From contig JAUHWL010000008.1 in assembly GCA_030424545.1 (NCBI GenBank), positions 1 through 64,000 of the forward strand: a DNA stretch of 64,000 nt, given 5' to 3'. The notes below the pieces were generated by a model that saw nothing but the letters and a program-made list of their open reading frames with translations, made no database searches and was not told the DNA's origin. The translations under genes and the position numbers were made by a program. This document shows positions 7,496-16,178 of this stretch, one piece after another; the stretch's first letter is position 1, and each line of letters begins with the position of its first letter. This DNA is from Bacteroidia bacterium. Its GTDB lineage: Bacteria > Bacteroidota > Bacteroidia > Flavobacteriales > Schleiferiaceae.

Positions 7496-8158
7496 ATGGC
7501 ACTAGATAAAAACGGAATTGCAAAAAGAATAGCCAAAGAAATGCAAAGCGGCTGGTACGTAAATTTAGGAATAGGCATACCCACTTTGGTGGCTAACCAC
7601 ATTCCTGAAGGTATCTCAGTAGAGTTTCAAAGTGAGAACGGAATTTTGGGCATGGGCCCATTTCCGTTTGATGGCGAAGAAGATGCAGACCTAATTAACG
7701 CGGGTAAGCAAACCATTACCGCGTTGCCCGGTGCTGTTTACTTTGATAGCGCCAATAGCTTTGGCATGATTCGCGGGCAACACGTGCAAATGACTGTTTT
7801 GGGCGCCATGGAAGTAGCCGAAAATGGCGACATCGCTAACTGGAAAATTCCAGGTAAGATGGTAAAAGGCATGGGTGGTGCCATGGATTTAGTGGCCAGT
7901 GCCGAGAACATTATTGTGGCCATGACGCACGCCAACAAATACGGAGATTCTAAACTTTTAAGCGCTTGCACCTTGCCTATTACGGGTGTAAAATGCGTAA
8001 AGAAAATTGTAACCGATTTGGCTGTTTTAGAAATTGACCCGAAGGGAAAAGGCTTTGTTTTAAAAGAGCGCGCCCCCGGAGTTTCGGTAGAAGAAATAAA
8101 AGCAAAAACGGCTGGTAACTTAATTGTAGAAGGCGATATTCCGGAGATGGAATTGTAA
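7496..8158 (+). CDS. scoB: 3-oxoacid CoA-transferase subunit B
   Basis: A 220-residue beta subunit partnering ScoA. The start at 7496 (MALDKNGIAKRIAKEM) matches the usual N-terminus of the family. The upstream in-frame extension to 7349 is translated repeat array and was rejected. The catalytic glutamate lies in EFQSENGILGMGP (Glu 47), which forms the covalent CoA thioester intermediate. YVNLGIGIPTLVANH is the usual glycine-rich loop. The pair should act in the cytoplasm in acetoacetate/succinyl-CoA exchange. A terminator-like hairpin follows. Confidence 0.93.
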   Translation: MALDKNGIAKRIAKEMQSGWYVNLGIGIPTLVANHIPEGISVEFQSENGILGMGPFPFDGEEDADLINAGKQTITALPGAVYFDSANSFGMIRGQHVQMTVLGAMEVAENGDIANWKIPGKMVKGMGGAMDLVASAENIIVAMTHANKYGDSKLLSACTLPITGVKCVKKIVTDLAVLEIDPKGKGFVLKERAPGVSVEEIKAKTAGNLIVEGDIPEMEL

Positions 8159-8183
8159 CTACGAATTTGAATAGAAATGGATG

Positions 8184-8217
8184 AGCCCTTCAATAATTCT
8201 ATCGGAGGGTTTTTTTA
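8184..8217 (+). terminator. Probable rho-independent terminator after scoB
   Basis: An imperfect stem: CCCTTC with an AATA extension pairs with TATC and GGAGGG, including one G-U pair and one mismatch. A run of seven T follows. It lies about 25 bp after the scoB stop. Confidence 0.6.
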
Positions 8218-8258
8218 TGAAAAGCCTAATATTGTAGGCATATAAAAATAATCTTCGG

Positions 8259-9800
8259 TTGGGCAGAATAAAACCTTCTTTCTTCTTTATACTTTTAATA
8301 GGTGCCTTGTTTTTAGCGCTGAGTATGCAAGATTATTTGTTACTCCGCCCACAAGGGCCGCACCAATGGCGCCAAACAGATTGTTTGAGTTTTGCCCTGA
8401 ATTATGCGCAACAAGATAACTCTCTCTTAGAGCCCGAATTGCACAACTTAATGAGCGATGGTGGCGAATCTGGAAAGACCATTGGCGAATTTCCGTTGCT
8501 ATACTTTATGGTTGGCAAAATCTGGAAAATCACAGGAGTTCATGAATGGATTTTTCGTCTGCTTAACTTTTTAATTTTTGCAGGAGGGTTGTATGGCGTG
8601 TTTCAATTTTTACGTATAGAAACACAATCGTTCATTGTGCCTGCTTTTGCCATTGCAATGATTTTCACTATCCCGGTGCTCACATTTTACGCCCCAAATT
8701 TTTTATCTAACATAACCGCTTTTAGCTTGGTTTTAATGGGTTGGTACCAAGGTTATTTGGTTTATAAGCGAAACAAATGGACCAATGGCGTTTTAATGAT
8801 TCTCCTTTTCGCGCTTGCCGGACTGCTAAAAATAACTGCACTTATAAGCGTTTTGGCAATGGTGGGTGTTTTTGTTGTTCATTTAATTTCGGGCAATAGG
8901 GTGTTTAAAAATGCTATAACAAAGCAAATGTGGCTACTAGTTGGAGTAGGTACGACTTTTATTCTAACAGTTAACATAAGCTGGTATATGTATGCTCGTG
9001 CTTTTAATACGTTACATGGAGGTTGGTTTACGTTTAACGATTTGTGGCCCATTTGGGAAATGGAACCAGAACAGTTTGAGCAAACCATTTCATTTGTAAA
9101 GCTAGTATGGGTGTTAGAGTATTTTACACCGCAAGGGTATTGGCTTTCGGCTATTTCTGTTGGAGTTTTGTTGGTGTTCTTTCGTTCTGTTCCGGCCTTT
9201 GTAAAATGGTTGTTGCTATTTATATTTTTAGGATGTACGCTCTATCTCCTGCTATGGTTTAAGGCACTTATGGATCATGATTATTACCTGATTAACCTCT
9301 ACATACTTCCCGTATTTTTATGGGTAACGATGTTGTATGTGCTGCATAAAAAGGTTCATAAAAACTGGATTTCTACTGTAGCTGGAGGAGCAATTGCGAC
9401 ATATATGGTTGTGCAAAGCATGGCTTATAGCAGGGGGCATTTGGCTTTTCGGTACAATGGTTTCTTTAATGATTACGGCAACAATAAGTTTTCTTCGTTT
9501 TTTGATATTACCCCGTATTTGCGCAATACGCTTGGGCTTACCAATGAAACGCGAATTGTTACTTATGCCGACCCTAGCTATAGCATCTCGCTATATTTAG
9601 CCAACCAAAAAGGGTGGCCAATGAAAGCTACAGAAGGCGCAGACGTTTTACAGGGTAGAATAGATTTGGGCGCAGAATACATTCTCGTAAACGATTCTTC
9701 GTTTTATCAAATTCCCAACATCAATAAAATACCGCTTACCAAAGTTGGGCAGCACAAAACAGTTACCATTTGGGCGGTTGATAAAAGCAACGAACAATGA
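8259..9800 (+). CDS. GT-C-type membrane glycosyltransferase (GT39/ArnT-like)
   Basis: A 513-residue polytopic inner-membrane protein with about ten hydrophobic segments. After the first segment comes RPQGPHQWRQTD, a loop motif typical of the Bacteroidota branch of the GT39/PMT-like glycosyltransferases that use polyprenol-phosphate sugars. The C-terminal 100 residues form a soluble periplasmic domain. The start is a TTG that keeps the first membrane segment intact; no upstream ATG fits. The stop overlaps the next ATG (ATGA), so it is coupled to the following gene. The sugar donor and acceptor cannot be read from the sequence. Confidence 0.7.
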   Translation: MGRIKPSFFFILLIGALFLALSMQDYLLLRPQGPHQWRQTDCLSFALNYAQQDNSLLEPELHNLMSDGGESGKTIGEFPLLYFMVGKIWKITGVHEWIFRLLNFLIFAGGLYGVFQFLRIETQSFIVPAFAIAMIFTIPVLTFYAPNFLSNITAFSLVLMGWYQGYLVYKRNKWTNGVLMILLFALAGLLKITALISVLAMVGVFVVHLISGNRVFKNAITKQMWLLVGVGTTFILTVNISWYMYARAFNTLHGGWFTFNDLWPIWEMEPEQFEQTISFVKLVWVLEYFTPQGYWLSAISVGVLLVFFRSVPAFVKWLLLFIFLGCTLYLLLWFKALMDHDYYLINLYILPVFLWVTMLYVLHKKVHKNWISTVAGGAIATYMVVQSMAYSRGHLAFRYNGFFNDYGNNKFSSFFDITPYLRNTLGLTNETRIVTYADPSYSISLYLANQKGWPMKATEGADVLQGRIDLGAEYILVNDSSFYQIPNINKIPLTKVGQHKTVTIWAVDKSNEQ

Positions 9801-11065
9801 ATTGGAAACACATTTTTTTTCCATTCATCATTACCATTATTTTGGGAAGCATTGCGTTGAATTATGTTAGCAAACAACCCTATGGATTTTTTAGAAGTTC
9901 GTTTTTTGCTGATAAAGCAGGGTACTACGTTTACTTGCCCTATGTGTTTAAATATGGCCTAGAAACAAGCCAATTGCCGGATAGCGTTGTGGTAAAAACG
10001 GGGCTCGGGTTTAACCTAGAAAACGAAAAAATTTACACCAAATACCCCATAGGGGTGGCCTACATGGAGGCTCCTTTTTTTCTGAGCGCCTACACCATAG
10101 ATGCCGTTTTTTTAAACGGGGTAAACAGCAATCCTTTTGGCGATTATTACAAAGAAGCTATGGTTTGGGCGCCCTCGTTTTATGTGGCTATAGGTTTGTA
10201 TTTACTCTTTTTAAGCTTACAATTGTTGCAGGTGCCCTGGGGTGTTTCTCTGGTTGCAACAGGTTTTACGCTTTTAGGTACCTCGCTGTTTTACTACACC
10301 ATTTTAGATGGGTTAATGTCGCACAGTTTTAGCTTTTCGTTGTTCTCGGCTTTTTCGTATTTGTGGCTTAAACTGCTATATGGTTCATCGCAAAAAATCA
10401 TAAAATGGTTACTGGCGCTTGTGGTTGTTTTCATTGTTTTGGTTCGCCCTTTTAATGCCATCATGATTCCCGTATTTGCCATTGCACTAGCGTACATCAG
10501 CCAAAAGCCCCTTGTTTTTGCGGTTGAAATTGCCTTAAAACTCCTTGCGTATATCGTACCCATGGCCATTGTATTCATCATTCCACAACTGTTGTATTAC
10601 AAATTTGTGCGGGGCAGTTGGTTGCTTTATTCGTATGGCGAAGAGTCGTTTAATTTTTTGAACCCAGAACTTTTTAAAGTCTTTTTTCACCCCACCCAAG
10701 GCCTACTGTATTATGTGCCTTCGTTTATTTTTCTGTTTCTAATCTTGTATTATCAAGCCCTAATAAAACCAAAGCATTGGTTGTTTATGGCAATTAGTGT
10801 AGCGGGGTTAATTTATGTTTTGTCTAGCTGGCACAGTTGGAGTTTTGGTTGCGGGTTTGGCATACGCGCTTATGTAGATTATTTGCCGTTGCTCATTTTG
10901 CCGTTGGCATTTTTCCTTAGTAAAAGCCGCAATGCATTGCTTTGGTCTGCGCCCCTTTTGGCACTTTTGGTGTTTGTAAACATTCGTCTTTCTTATCAAT
11001 GGTCGGGTTGCTGGTTTGGTAAGGAGCCCACGTTTGCCGAATACATTAAATTGTTTTGGCAATGA
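9797..11065 (+). CDS. Polytopic membrane protein, GT-C-like, paralogue of the next gene
   Basis: A 422-residue protein with about ten membrane segments. The luminal loop after the first segment (AGYYVYLPYVF), the HSFSFSLF segment, LVRPFNA and the C-terminal SWHSWSFGCGFGIRAY all have counterparts at the same places in the next gene. This marks a tandem duplication. The architecture is GT-C-like, but I recognise no named family and no strict DxD motif. It starts in ATGA overlap with the preceding gene and ends in ATGA overlap with the following one. It probably works in periplasmic sugar transfer onto lipid or protein. Confidence 0.65.
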   Translation: MNWKHIFFPFIITIILGSIALNYVSKQPYGFFRSSFFADKAGYYVYLPYVFKYGLETSQLPDSVVVKTGLGFNLENEKIYTKYPIGVAYMEAPFFLSAYTIDAVFLNGVNSNPFGDYYKEAMVWAPSFYVAIGLYLLFLSLQLLQVPWGVSLVATGFTLLGTSLFYYTILDGLMSHSFSFSLFSAFSYLWLKLLYGSSQKIIKWLLALVVVFIVLVRPFNAIMIPVFAIALAYISQKPLVFAVEIALKLLAYIVPMAIVFIIPQLLYYKFVRGSWLLYSYGEESFNFLNPELFKVFFHPTQGLLYYVPSFIFLFLILYYQALIKPKHWLFMAISVAGLIYVLSSWHSWSFGCGFGIRAYVDYLPLLILPLAFFLSKSRNALLWSAPLLALLVFVNIRLSYQWSGCWFGKEPTFAEYIKLFWQ

Positions 11066-12396
11066 GTAACCTCCCCAATAAAGCTAAGGCGTTGGTTTTT
11101 GCCATTTTGTTTGTGGCAATGTACAGCACGTATTTTATCATTCAACCATTTAGCAACCAAGTTATCCGGTGGGATGTAAGCCTTTATTACACCTATTTGC
11201 CGGCAGTATTTATTTACCAAGATGTGGGTATGCAGCAAGATTGGCCTGCCGATTTACACGGTCACCAAGTTACTGTTGATAGAAAACACAATGGCAAAGT
11301 GGCGCTAAAAATGAGCATGGGCATGGCTTATACGTATGTGCCATTTTTTGCAGCCGGACATCTTTATGCGTTGCTAAGCTCAAGTTTTGCTGCCGATGGC
11401 TATACGCAACCTTACCACATTGCCATTGGCATTGGGGCAGTTTTTTGGTGCACCATTGGACTGTATTTTTTGTTTCTTTTTTTAAGGCGATTTGTTTCTA
11501 ATATCGCTGCGGGCATCACCGTTTTCATCATTATTGCAGGCACCAATTTGGGGTATTATACCTTTTGGGAAGGCGCCATGAGCCATTCCATACTCTTTAC
11601 TTTGTTGGCCATTTTTTTAGAAGTGGCCGAACGCTATATTGATAAACAACGATTAAAATACGCACTTGTACTTGGGGCTGTAGCAGGATTGGCGGTGCTG
11701 ATTAGGCCCATTCTTTTGGCTCATTTTTTAATCTTAATTGGCTTTTATGTGTATCGCGTACGCGGAAGAATAAACAGCAAACACATCTTTTTTGCCGTGC
11801 TGATGGGGGTGTTGTGGTGGTTACCGCAATTGGCCTATTGGAAATACATAACAGGCGATTGGCTATATTATTCGTACACCAACGAAACCTTTTTTTGGGC
11901 CGACCCAAAAATCTGGGATGGCCTGTTTTCTTGGCGCAAAGGTTGGTTTGTTTATACGCCAATCATGCTTTTTTTGTTGCCAAGCATGGCGGTTTTGTAC
12001 GGCAAAAGTAAATCGTGGTTTTGGCTAATTGTGTTGCTCTTTGTTGCTCACGTTTACATTATTTTTAGCTGGTGGTGTTGGTGGTACGGAGGGAGTTTCG
12101 GCCTGCGCGCCATGATAGAAATGTATGCGCTGTTTGCCTTGCCGCTGGCATATTTTGTTCAGTATTTAAGTAAAAAAAGTTGGGTAATTAAATTGCCCTT
12201 TGCTATGGTTGTTTTACTTGTGGTTGCCTTCAATATGTTTAATTCGTGGCAATACTGTTCGGGCATCATTCACCATGATGGGATGACGTGCGAGGCGAAC
12301 AAACAAATCTTTTTAAGGGTTGATTTCCCAAACAATTATGATCAGTATTTAGATCACCCGGATTATGATAAAGCCAGAAATGGCCAACGCGATTGA
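11062..12396 (+). CDS. Polytopic membrane protein, GT-C-like, paralogue of the previous gene
   Basis: A 444-residue protein with about ten membrane segments. I chose the ATG at 11062 because it overlaps the upstream TGA (ATGA); a TTG two codons earlier is also possible. Shared features with its neighbour include YYTYLPAVF, an SHSILFTLL segment, VLIRPILL, LPQLAYWKY and the aromatic loop SWWCWWYGGSFGLRAM near the C-terminus. The third gene in a translationally coupled trio. No catalytic residue can be assigned with confidence. Confidence 0.65.
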   Translation: MSNLPNKAKALVFAILFVAMYSTYFIIQPFSNQVIRWDVSLYYTYLPAVFIYQDVGMQQDWPADLHGHQVTVDRKHNGKVALKMSMGMAYTYVPFFAAGHLYALLSSSFAADGYTQPYHIAIGIGAVFWCTIGLYFLFLFLRRFVSNIAAGITVFIIIAGTNLGYYTFWEGAMSHSILFTLLAIFLEVAERYIDKQRLKYALVLGAVAGLAVLIRPILLAHFLILIGFYVYRVRGRINSKHIFFAVLMGVLWWLPQLAYWKYITGDWLYYSYTNETFFWADPKIWDGLFSWRKGWFVYTPIMLFLLPSMAVLYGKSKSWFWLIVLLFVAHVYIIFSWWCWWYGGSFGLRAMIEMYALFALPLAYFVQYLSKKSWVIKLPFAMVVLLVVAFNMFNSWQYCSGIIHHDGMTCEANKQIFLRVDFPNNYDQYLDHPDYDKARNGQRD

Positions 12397-12422
12397 CGCT
12401 TAAAAGTTACGTTGTAAAGGTA

Positions 12423-13304
12423 TTATTGCTGCGAAATTTTAATGGCTTTTAGCACGCGCTTATGGGCAAGTTTTTCTTTTCTCTTAAACCACTTTTGGCC
12501 CAAAATCTTGTTCATGGTTTTATCAAAAGGCAAAGAAAAAATCAAGAAGCTTACCCCTTTCCAAAGTCTGGCGGGGGTGTTTGCCATTTTTCTGTACGCT
12601 ACCGAAATGCCACCGTTGTTGTACGTCATGTAATGCCAATAGCCACTTGGCATAAAAATGCCATCGCCAGCTTCTTGCTCTATTTCGTACCCTTTGGCGT
12701 ACTTAATGCCCGGAAATTTTTCAGGATCGGCATTTTTTAAATCAAGTAAACTGTGCGTATTAAAAGGCACCTTGTATAAAAATTTAGATTGATCGGGTGG
12801 AAACAAAACAACCCGTTTGGTCCCGCAAATTTGGGTGAGCAATACGTTAGAGTAATCTACATCGTAATGCAAGCGTACATCGGTAGCTTTTCCGCCCAAA
12901 AACATGAATCCCATATTTTTAAAAATGCCTTTGTTTATAAAGCTCGGGCAAGCAAAATCTTTGCGTAATGCAGGGTTTTGTTTAAACAAATCGTACCGAA
13001 ACATGCGCACCGTGCTGGGTTCATCTTTCGAGATAATATCTAAAAATTTACGGAAGGGCATTTTAAAATCTGGATCCACAGTGGTAGAGTACACGTGGCG
13101 TTTTTCAGAATTATCAAATACAGCAATGTCTAAATCGCCCATGGTTTCTTTAAACCAATCAATTGTCCATTTTTCGCCAGCGGGTTGCAATTTTGCCAAT
13201 CCCTTTAGCAAAACAGGTTTCTGCGGAATAAAGTACTTCCTTAAAAAATCTTTTTGCGTAAGTTCGGCAGCGTCTTCAACGGCACATTTTAAGCTTAAAT
13301 CCAA
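12423..13304 (-). CDS. Cupin-like / JmjC-domain Fe(II) 2-oxoglutarate oxygenase family protein
   Basis: A 293-residue protein of the cupin_8/JmjC type. The metal triad is visible: His 146 and Asp 148 in RLHYDVDYSN, and His 224 in SGYWHYM. The core strand CGTKRVVLFPP and the late motif GDGIFMPSGYWHYM are typical of FIH/JmjC hydroxylases. It may hydroxylate a protein or small-molecule side chain in the cytoplasm; the substrate is unknown. It is convergent with the GT-C trio and divergent from another GT-C gene, so an association with cell-surface glycosylation is possible but unproven. Confidence 0.8.
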   Translation of the reverse strand: MDLSLKCAVEDAAELTQKDFLRKYFIPQKPVLLKGLAKLQPAGEKWTIDWFKETMGDLDIAVFDNSEKRHVYSTTVDPDFKMPFRKFLDIISKDEPSTVRMFRYDLFKQNPALRKDFACPSFINKGIFKNMGFMFLGGKATDVRLHYDVDYSNVLLTQICGTKRVVLFPPDQSKFLYKVPFNTHSLLDLKNADPEKFPGIKYAKGYEIEQEAGDGIFMPSGYWHYMTYNNGGISVAYRKMANTPARLWKGVSFLIFSLPFDKTMNKILGQKWFKRKEKLAHKRVLKAIKISQQ

Positions 13305-13502
13305 TGTATGATAATCTTTAAATTTTATTTAAATCAGTAAAGCTAAAAGGGCGATGAATTCTTTTTATGGATGCTTTTTCTGGTATATGGTTACTTACAA
13401 ATAAAATAAATTAATCTTTTTGAATGCAAGGTTTCCCAATAATTATCATCGAAATTTAATTCACCTAGAATTGGATTGTGCGAGAAAAAATTTACGGGAT
13501 TA

Positions 13503-15317
13503 ATGGATAAGCAAGAACAATATTTATCCGTGATAGGCGTGATGATTTGCGCTGTGTTTTACCTGCTAAATATTTATTTCTCAACGGGCATTTATGATTT
13601 AAATGATGGTTTGGCACATTATACCATTGCGCGGTATGCACCAGTTCACCCTGAGCTTTATTTAGATCATTGGGGTAAACCGCTTTTTACGCTTTTTGCT
13701 TCTCCCTTTACTGGGTTAGGCATTAAAGGCGTAATGCTGATGAACACGTTGCTGTACGTAGCTACATCTTGGATCCTACTTAAAATTAGTCAACTACTTA
13801 AGTTAGAGTTTGGGTGGGCGGCTCCTGTTTTACTGGCTTTTATGCCGGTTTATTTTGCAACCGTTATGGGTGGTTTAACCGAAGTGCTTTTTGCTATGGT
13901 TCTGCTTGCTGGTCTATTTGCATTTGGCAAAGAGCGTTTTTTACAGGCGGCATTTATTATTTCATGGTTGCCTTTTGCGCGTAGCGAAGGGTATTTAATA
14001 CTGCCTCTTTTCGCGCTTGCTTTTGCACTAAAAAAACAACTTTGGCCAATAGTAATGTTAGGTTTTGCGCTGGTGTTAATGAGTATTGTTGGTGGTTTTG
14101 TGCTAGGCGATTTTTATTGGGTGATACACAACAACCCTTATGTAGGGGCAGCAGATATTTATGGGGCTGGCCATTTGTGGCATTTTGCTAAGCATGCTGG
14201 TGCTATATTAGGTTGGAGTAATGCATTTTTGCTTTTGGGTGGTGCATTGTTTTTTGTGGCAACAACAAAGCGCAATTTTTTAGAGACCAAAAATTTAATG
14301 TTGGCACTTTCTGTAACTAGTGTGCTGGTTGTGTTTTTTGCTCATTCTATTTTTTGGGCAAATGGTTTATATGGATCGCTTGGTTTATTGCGTGTAATGG
14401 CGGTTGTTCTGCCGCCTACTGTGCTTATTATAGTGTATTTCTTTCAGCAACTTGGTCAACGTATTCATCCGTATTTCACCAAAACGCTTGTGTTATTATG
14501 TATTGGGTTTACCGTAATTTCTCTTTGGTTTTATCAGCCAATATATAAACAGCCTGAGGCGCAAGAAGCTTTGGTTAAAGAGTTGGCGGTTTGGTATGAT
14601 TCCTCTGCTTATGCGGGTAATTCAAATGTTTGGTTTATGTATCCACCCGTAGGGTATTATTTAGGAATTGATGTTTACAATTCGCTTCATTCTCGTCAGC
14701 TTTGGTTTTTAAATTGGATTACGCCCAGCAATTCTATACGCAATGGAGGGTTAATTATTTATGATGGAGCCCGTGCGCCAAACGAAGGAATCACAAGCAA
14801 AGAAAAACTCCTTGCCGATCCGCACCTCAATCTTGTGCATCGCATAGCGCCAGATACAGAAATGTTGGATATGAACGATAGCCCTTTTGAGTTTTTGGTT
14901 TTTGAAAAGAAGTTAAACCTTAAAACGGATACGCTGATTGACGAAAGTTTTATGGCTTCGCGACCTATTTTAGAAGAAAGATTGAATAAAATAGGAACCG
15001 ATAGTTTAGGTAGAAGATACTTTTCTTTGCTAAATCAAACACACTATATGCACGTGTTTACTTTTTGGAAAAGTGATAGAAAAGATTGGGATGCCGCAAA
15101 GCATGAAATTGCGTATCACGCCAGCGAGAGGCTCGAAGTTTACCTATCTGTGGTGCATGAAGATGGCACTGAAGACGATATTAAATGGCATCATGGCGTT
15201 TTTGAGCTTCCTCCTTTTGATGATGATGTGGTTAACATTTCGGTTTCGTTGCGCAATCCTCATCCCAATAAAGAGATACGCGTGTATCGTTGGGTGGTGC
15301 GAAAAGTGGAGGACTAA
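13503..15317 (+). CDS. GT-C-type mannosyltransferase-like membrane protein
   Basis: A 604-residue protein with about ten membrane segments in the first 370 residues and a soluble C-terminal region of about 230 residues. The first loop has DLNDGLAHYTIARY, and a later loop has PFARSEGYLILPLF, which resembles the RxEG loop of GT22/PIG-M-like GT-C enzymes. I chose the ATG at 13503; the frame extends nine codons upstream to a TTG. It is separated from the JmjC gene by about 200 bp in which I see no feature. Its 3' end overlaps the convergent outer-membrane protein gene by 4 bp. Confidence 0.65.
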   Translation: MDKQEQYLSVIGVMICAVFYLLNIYFSTGIYDLNDGLAHYTIARYAPVHPELYLDHWGKPLFTLFASPFTGLGIKGVMLMNTLLYVATSWILLKISQLLKLEFGWAAPVLLAFMPVYFATVMGGLTEVLFAMVLLAGLFAFGKERFLQAAFIISWLPFARSEGYLILPLFALAFALKKQLWPIVMLGFALVLMSIVGGFVLGDFYWVIHNNPYVGAADIYGAGHLWHFAKHAGAILGWSNAFLLLGGALFFVATTKRNFLETKNLMLALSVTSVLVVFFAHSIFWANGLYGSLGLLRVMAVVLPPTVLIIVYFFQQLGQRIHPYFTKTLVLLCIGFTVISLWFYQPIYKQPEAQEALVKELAVWYDSSAYAGNSNVWFMYPPVGYYLGIDVYNSLHSRQLWFLNWITPSNSIRNGGLIIYDGARAPNEGITSKEKLLADPHLNLVHRIAPDTEMLDMNDSPFEFLVFEKKLNLKTDTLIDESFMASRPILEERLNKIGTDSLGRRYFSLLNQTHYMHVFTFWKSDRKDWDAAKHEIAYHASERLEVYLSVVHEDGTEDDIKWHHGVFELPPFDDDVVNISVSLRNPHPNKEIRVYRWVVRKVED

Positions 15318-16159
15318 CGATTTTTTGGTTTTTTTCTAACATTCACCAAAGCACTGCGTTCTTTATTTTGCAACCGGTAACACAGCCTTAGTGAAAGTTG
15401 GTTGGCCAGAAAAAAATTGATGTGAGTGGTTTTACCAAACCAAGCAGATTCGCTGGTATATTTAGACGTTGTTACCGAATTACCTTCCCAAATAGCCATA
15501 AGTTGCCAGTTTTTATTGAGCTCGTAACCCATGCCCGCGCCATATACTAGGCCAAAATCGGTTTTTCTAAAATAGTCTTGATTAGCCGGTAATGTGCTTG
15601 TTGTGCCGTCATCTACACGCAAGGTTGCATGATAATTTTTGGCAAAACCGCTTGTAAAGCCGTACCCTATACGCAACATTATTTTTTTAATGCGGTAGGC
15701 GAGTACAATTTTAAATTTCCACCGCCACTCTGTTCCGTTAAAATCTAACCGTGCTTGTTGGTTCTTGAATGCAGCGGTTTGCTGTGAAGCGTAGCTGAGG
15801 TAGCTAATATCTGCTTCTAAACCTCCGCCAAAATTGTTTTTACGAAGCTCTACAAAGTTGGTTCCTAATGTAAACTGGGGTTGCATGGTCCATGTTGCAG
15901 GTGCATTCTGCAAGCGTTCTAAAATTGCGCTATATTTTAAAAAATCAGATGATAATGGTTGGTAATAAAAATATTTGTTAATGTCCAACGGAGCCTTTTC
16001 TGAAAGGGAAAATGCATATCCACCTTGCACAAACGCTTCGGCTATAAAGGTAACAGGCGTATACGTCAGATCCCATTTTGTGGAGTCTCTATACCCTTGA
16101 GCTTGTGAAATAACCGGCATTACACAAGAAATCAAAAAATATAAACAAACCTTTTTCAA
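15314..16159 (-). CDS. Outer-membrane beta-barrel-like protein of unknown function
   Basis: A 281-residue exported protein. The signal peptide is MKKVCLYFLISCVMPVISQ, ending at AQA-like residues. The rest alternates polar and hydrophobic residues with many Tyr, Trp and Phe, consistent with transmembrane beta strands (for example RWKFKIVLAYRIKK and GLVYGAGMGYELNKNW). I recognise no named family. It is the last gene of a minus-strand run, 20 bp downstream of the ABC ATPase, so it may be co-transcribed with it. Confidence 0.6.
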   Translation of the reverse strand: MKKVCLYFLISCVMPVISQAQGYRDSTKWDLTYTPVTFIAEAFVQGGYAFSLSEKAPLDINKYFYYQPLSSDFLKYSAILERLQNAPATWTMQPQFTLGTNFVELRKNNFGGGLEADISYLSYASQQTAAFKNQQARLDFNGTEWRWKFKIVLAYRIKKIMLRIGYGFTSGFAKNYHATLRVDDGTTSTLPANQDYFRKTDFGLVYGAGMGYELNKNWQLMAIWEGNSVTTSKYTSESAWFGKTTHINFFLANQLSLRLCYRLQNKERSALVNVRKKPKNR

Positions 16160-16178
16160 TTGTTTTACTGTATTAAAA

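Noticed and set aside
12904-13311. 135-codon reading frame antisense to the JmjC gene
   Set aside because: The opposite strand encodes an intact HxD...H enzyme; the antisense frame has no recognisable features.
13305-13502. Possible RNA gene or riboswitch in the 200-bp gap
   Set aside because: AT-rich with no convincing stem-loop set, promoter or terminator.
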